A stretch of DNA of 8,115 nucleotides from Flavobacteriaceae bacterium. GTDB taxonomy: Bacteria; Bacteroidota; Bacteroidia; Flavobacteriales; Flavobacteriaceae. The position numbers were made by a program, and so were the translations under genes. The notes below the pieces were generated by a model, which was not told the origin of the DNA, ran no database searches, and was given only the letters and a program-made list of their open reading frames with translations. Positions 7,389 to 8,115 of this stretch are shown in pieces; the first letter of the stretch is position 1; the number at the start of each line of letters is the position of its first letter. The DNA is taken from the NCBI GenBank assembly GCA_016763595.1, contig JAESTN010000418.1, positions 1-8,115 on the forward strand, written 5' to 3'.

Positions 7389-7793
7389 ATGAAAACAAAA
7401 AAAACAATTCAATCGGCTCTATTTTTGGCATGCTGTTTTTTACTTGTAAATGTTGGTTTTGCACAGAGCAATACCGCAACAACTAAGAAAAATGACGTGA
7501 CCGTTGTAAAAAATGGAGCAAAAGAAATTAAAGTACCCTTAAATATTTTAAAAAGCTACGTGGGAACCTATGGTGTAAGACCTGGAAGAGATGTAGTAAT
7601 TACTTTAGAGAATAATCAATTATTTGGAGAGCCAACTGGACAAACAAAAGCGGGGTTTACGCCAATATCAAACACACGATTTTACTTAGAAAGAATTGAT
7701 GCAGAAATAGAATTTAACCTCGACAAATCTGGTGCTGTAACAGGACTTACATTATTTAAAGGTGGAAGAGAAATGACCGCAACGAGGTTGTAG
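7389..7793 (+). CDS. Small secreted protein with one freestanding DUF3471-like domain (paralogue 2)
   Basis: This 134-residue protein has a basic N-terminus (KTKK), a hydrophobic core with CC at 15-16, and a cleavage site near FA-QS (24-27). A Lys/Thr-rich linker of about 25 residues leads to a domain aligned with that of the protein at 6536-6916: LKSYVGTY (54-61), ITLENNQLFG (71-80), EPTGQTKAGFTPIS, NTRFYLERIDAEIEF (95-109) and GLTLFKGGREM (119-129). The GQTK segment and the Arg-Phe-Tyr-Leu stretch are close to the usual DUF3471 form, perhaps closer than paralogue 1. The two were probably made by an old duplication, since the signal peptides and linkers have diverged. The stop codon directly abuts the stop of the convergent transporter gene. 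The Cys pair lies inside the signal core, and no lipobox suggests lipidation. The function is unknown. Confidence 0.87.
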   Translation: MKTKKTIQSALFLACCFLLVNVGFAQSNTATTKKNDVTVVKNGAKEIKVPLNILKSYVGTYGVRPGRDVVITLENNQLFGEPTGQTKAGFTPISNTRFYLERIDAEIEFNLDKSGAVTGLTLFKGGREMTATRL

Positions 7794-8115
7794 TTAGGAG
7801 AAATAATTCCACAATATTTTAATACTTACAAAGGCAATCAATATAGCGGTTGCCTTTTTTAGTTGAATCGCTGTAAAGAATTTAGCACTCAGTCTGCTTC
7901 CAATTTGTCCACCAATAAATACTGTCGCTAAAAGCACAGAAGTGATTTCCCAATTGATGGAGAACTCAGGATTAAAATATTGACCAACCAAACCAGAAAT
8001 TGAATTTACCAGAATAAACAAACTCGCAGTGGCTGCAATTTTTTTAGGAACATCCCATTTTGTTAAATGCAATAATGGGGCGAGAAAAATACCTCCACCA
8101 ATACCAACCATTCCA
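7794..8115 (-). CDS. Sulfite exporter TauE/SafE (TSUP) family membrane protein, C-terminal part
   Basis: The minus-strand frame is open to the window edge and ends at the TAA in 7796-7794, so only about 106 C-terminal residues are seen; the gene starts beyond 8115. The Met at 8111 is internal, because the codon before it is Gly and the frame continues. The visible part begins with the conserved glycine-rich motif GMVGIGGGIFLAPLL, which opens one of the two TauE repeat halves. The hydrophobic helices are AATASLFILVNSISGLVGQYF, ITSVLLATVFIGGQIGSRLSA and KATAILIAFVSIKILW. Members of this inner-membrane family export or import sulfite, sulfoacetate or other small sulfur or carboxylate compounds; the substrate cannot be set from this fragment. 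It converges with the DUF3471-like gene at 7389-7793, with no base between the stop codons. Confidence 0.9.
   Translation of the reverse strand, partial: GMVGIGGGIFLAPLLHLTKWDVPKKIAATASLFILVNSISGLVGQYFNPEFSINWEITSVLLATVFIGGQIGSRLSAKFFTAIQLKKATAILIAFVSIKILWNYFS
7830..7860 (+). terminator. Probable intrinsic terminator of the 7389-7793 gene, inside the opposing TauE coding sequence
   Basis: On the plus strand, AAAGGCAATC (7830-7839) pairs with GGTTGCCTTT (7848-7857) around an 8-base loop, with one G-T wobble, and the T-tract runs to 7860. It lies 36 bases past the stop of the plus-strand gene. On the minus strand the same bases encode KKATAILIAF of the transporter, and no T-run follows in that direction, so it should act only on plus-strand transcripts. 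Confidence 0.7.

Overview
The window looks like a stretch of chromosome from a low-GC marine-type member of the Bacteroidota, most likely Flavobacteriaceae (Tenacibaculum/Polaribacter-like). The grounds are strong A/T bias, A-rich leaders without clear Shine-Dalgarno sites, signal peptides ending in A-Q or G-Q, a type IX secretion (T9SS) C-terminal sorting domain, and weak matches to the Bacteroidetes -33/-7 promoter. The genus is an inference.

Layout, left to right. Positions 15-6414 form a tightly spaced plus-strand run. It starts with purC (SAICAR synthase, purine synthesis), followed by a 978-residue secreted protein made of two parallel beta-helix modules around a PKD domain with a T9SS tail. 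Next come fabV (NAD(P)H-dependent trans-2-enoyl-CoA/ACP reductase), a secreted endonuclease/exonuclease/phosphatase-fold enzyme that starts at the base after the fabV stop, and a 159-residue cytoplasmic protein of unknown function. Gaps are 13, 23, 0 and 10 bases, so co-transcription is possible, although the functions do not form one pathway. The beta-helix gene looks like an accessory insert between two housekeeping genes: it is visibly more A/T- and Asn-rich than its neighbours.

Positions 6415-7793 hold two small secreted paralogues (126 and 134 residues), each little more than a signal peptide plus one freestanding DUF3471-like domain. The first is followed by a textbook 14-bp hairpin terminator. 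Between the two lies an apparent lipoprotein gene of about 95 codons, broken by two single-base frame slips, both next to A-runs.

Positions 7794-8115 carry the C-terminal part of a minus-strand TauE/SafE (TSUP) membrane transporter that runs off the window. Its stop codon directly abuts the stop codon of the convergent DUF3471-like gene, and the likely terminator of that gene lies inside the transporter's coding sequence.

I see no rRNA, tRNA, CRISPR array, transposase or clear defence system. The most interesting points are the paired freestanding DUF3471-like secreted proteins with the broken lipoprotein between them, and the duplicated architecture of the large T9SS cargo. Nothing here amounts to a clear new multi-gene system.
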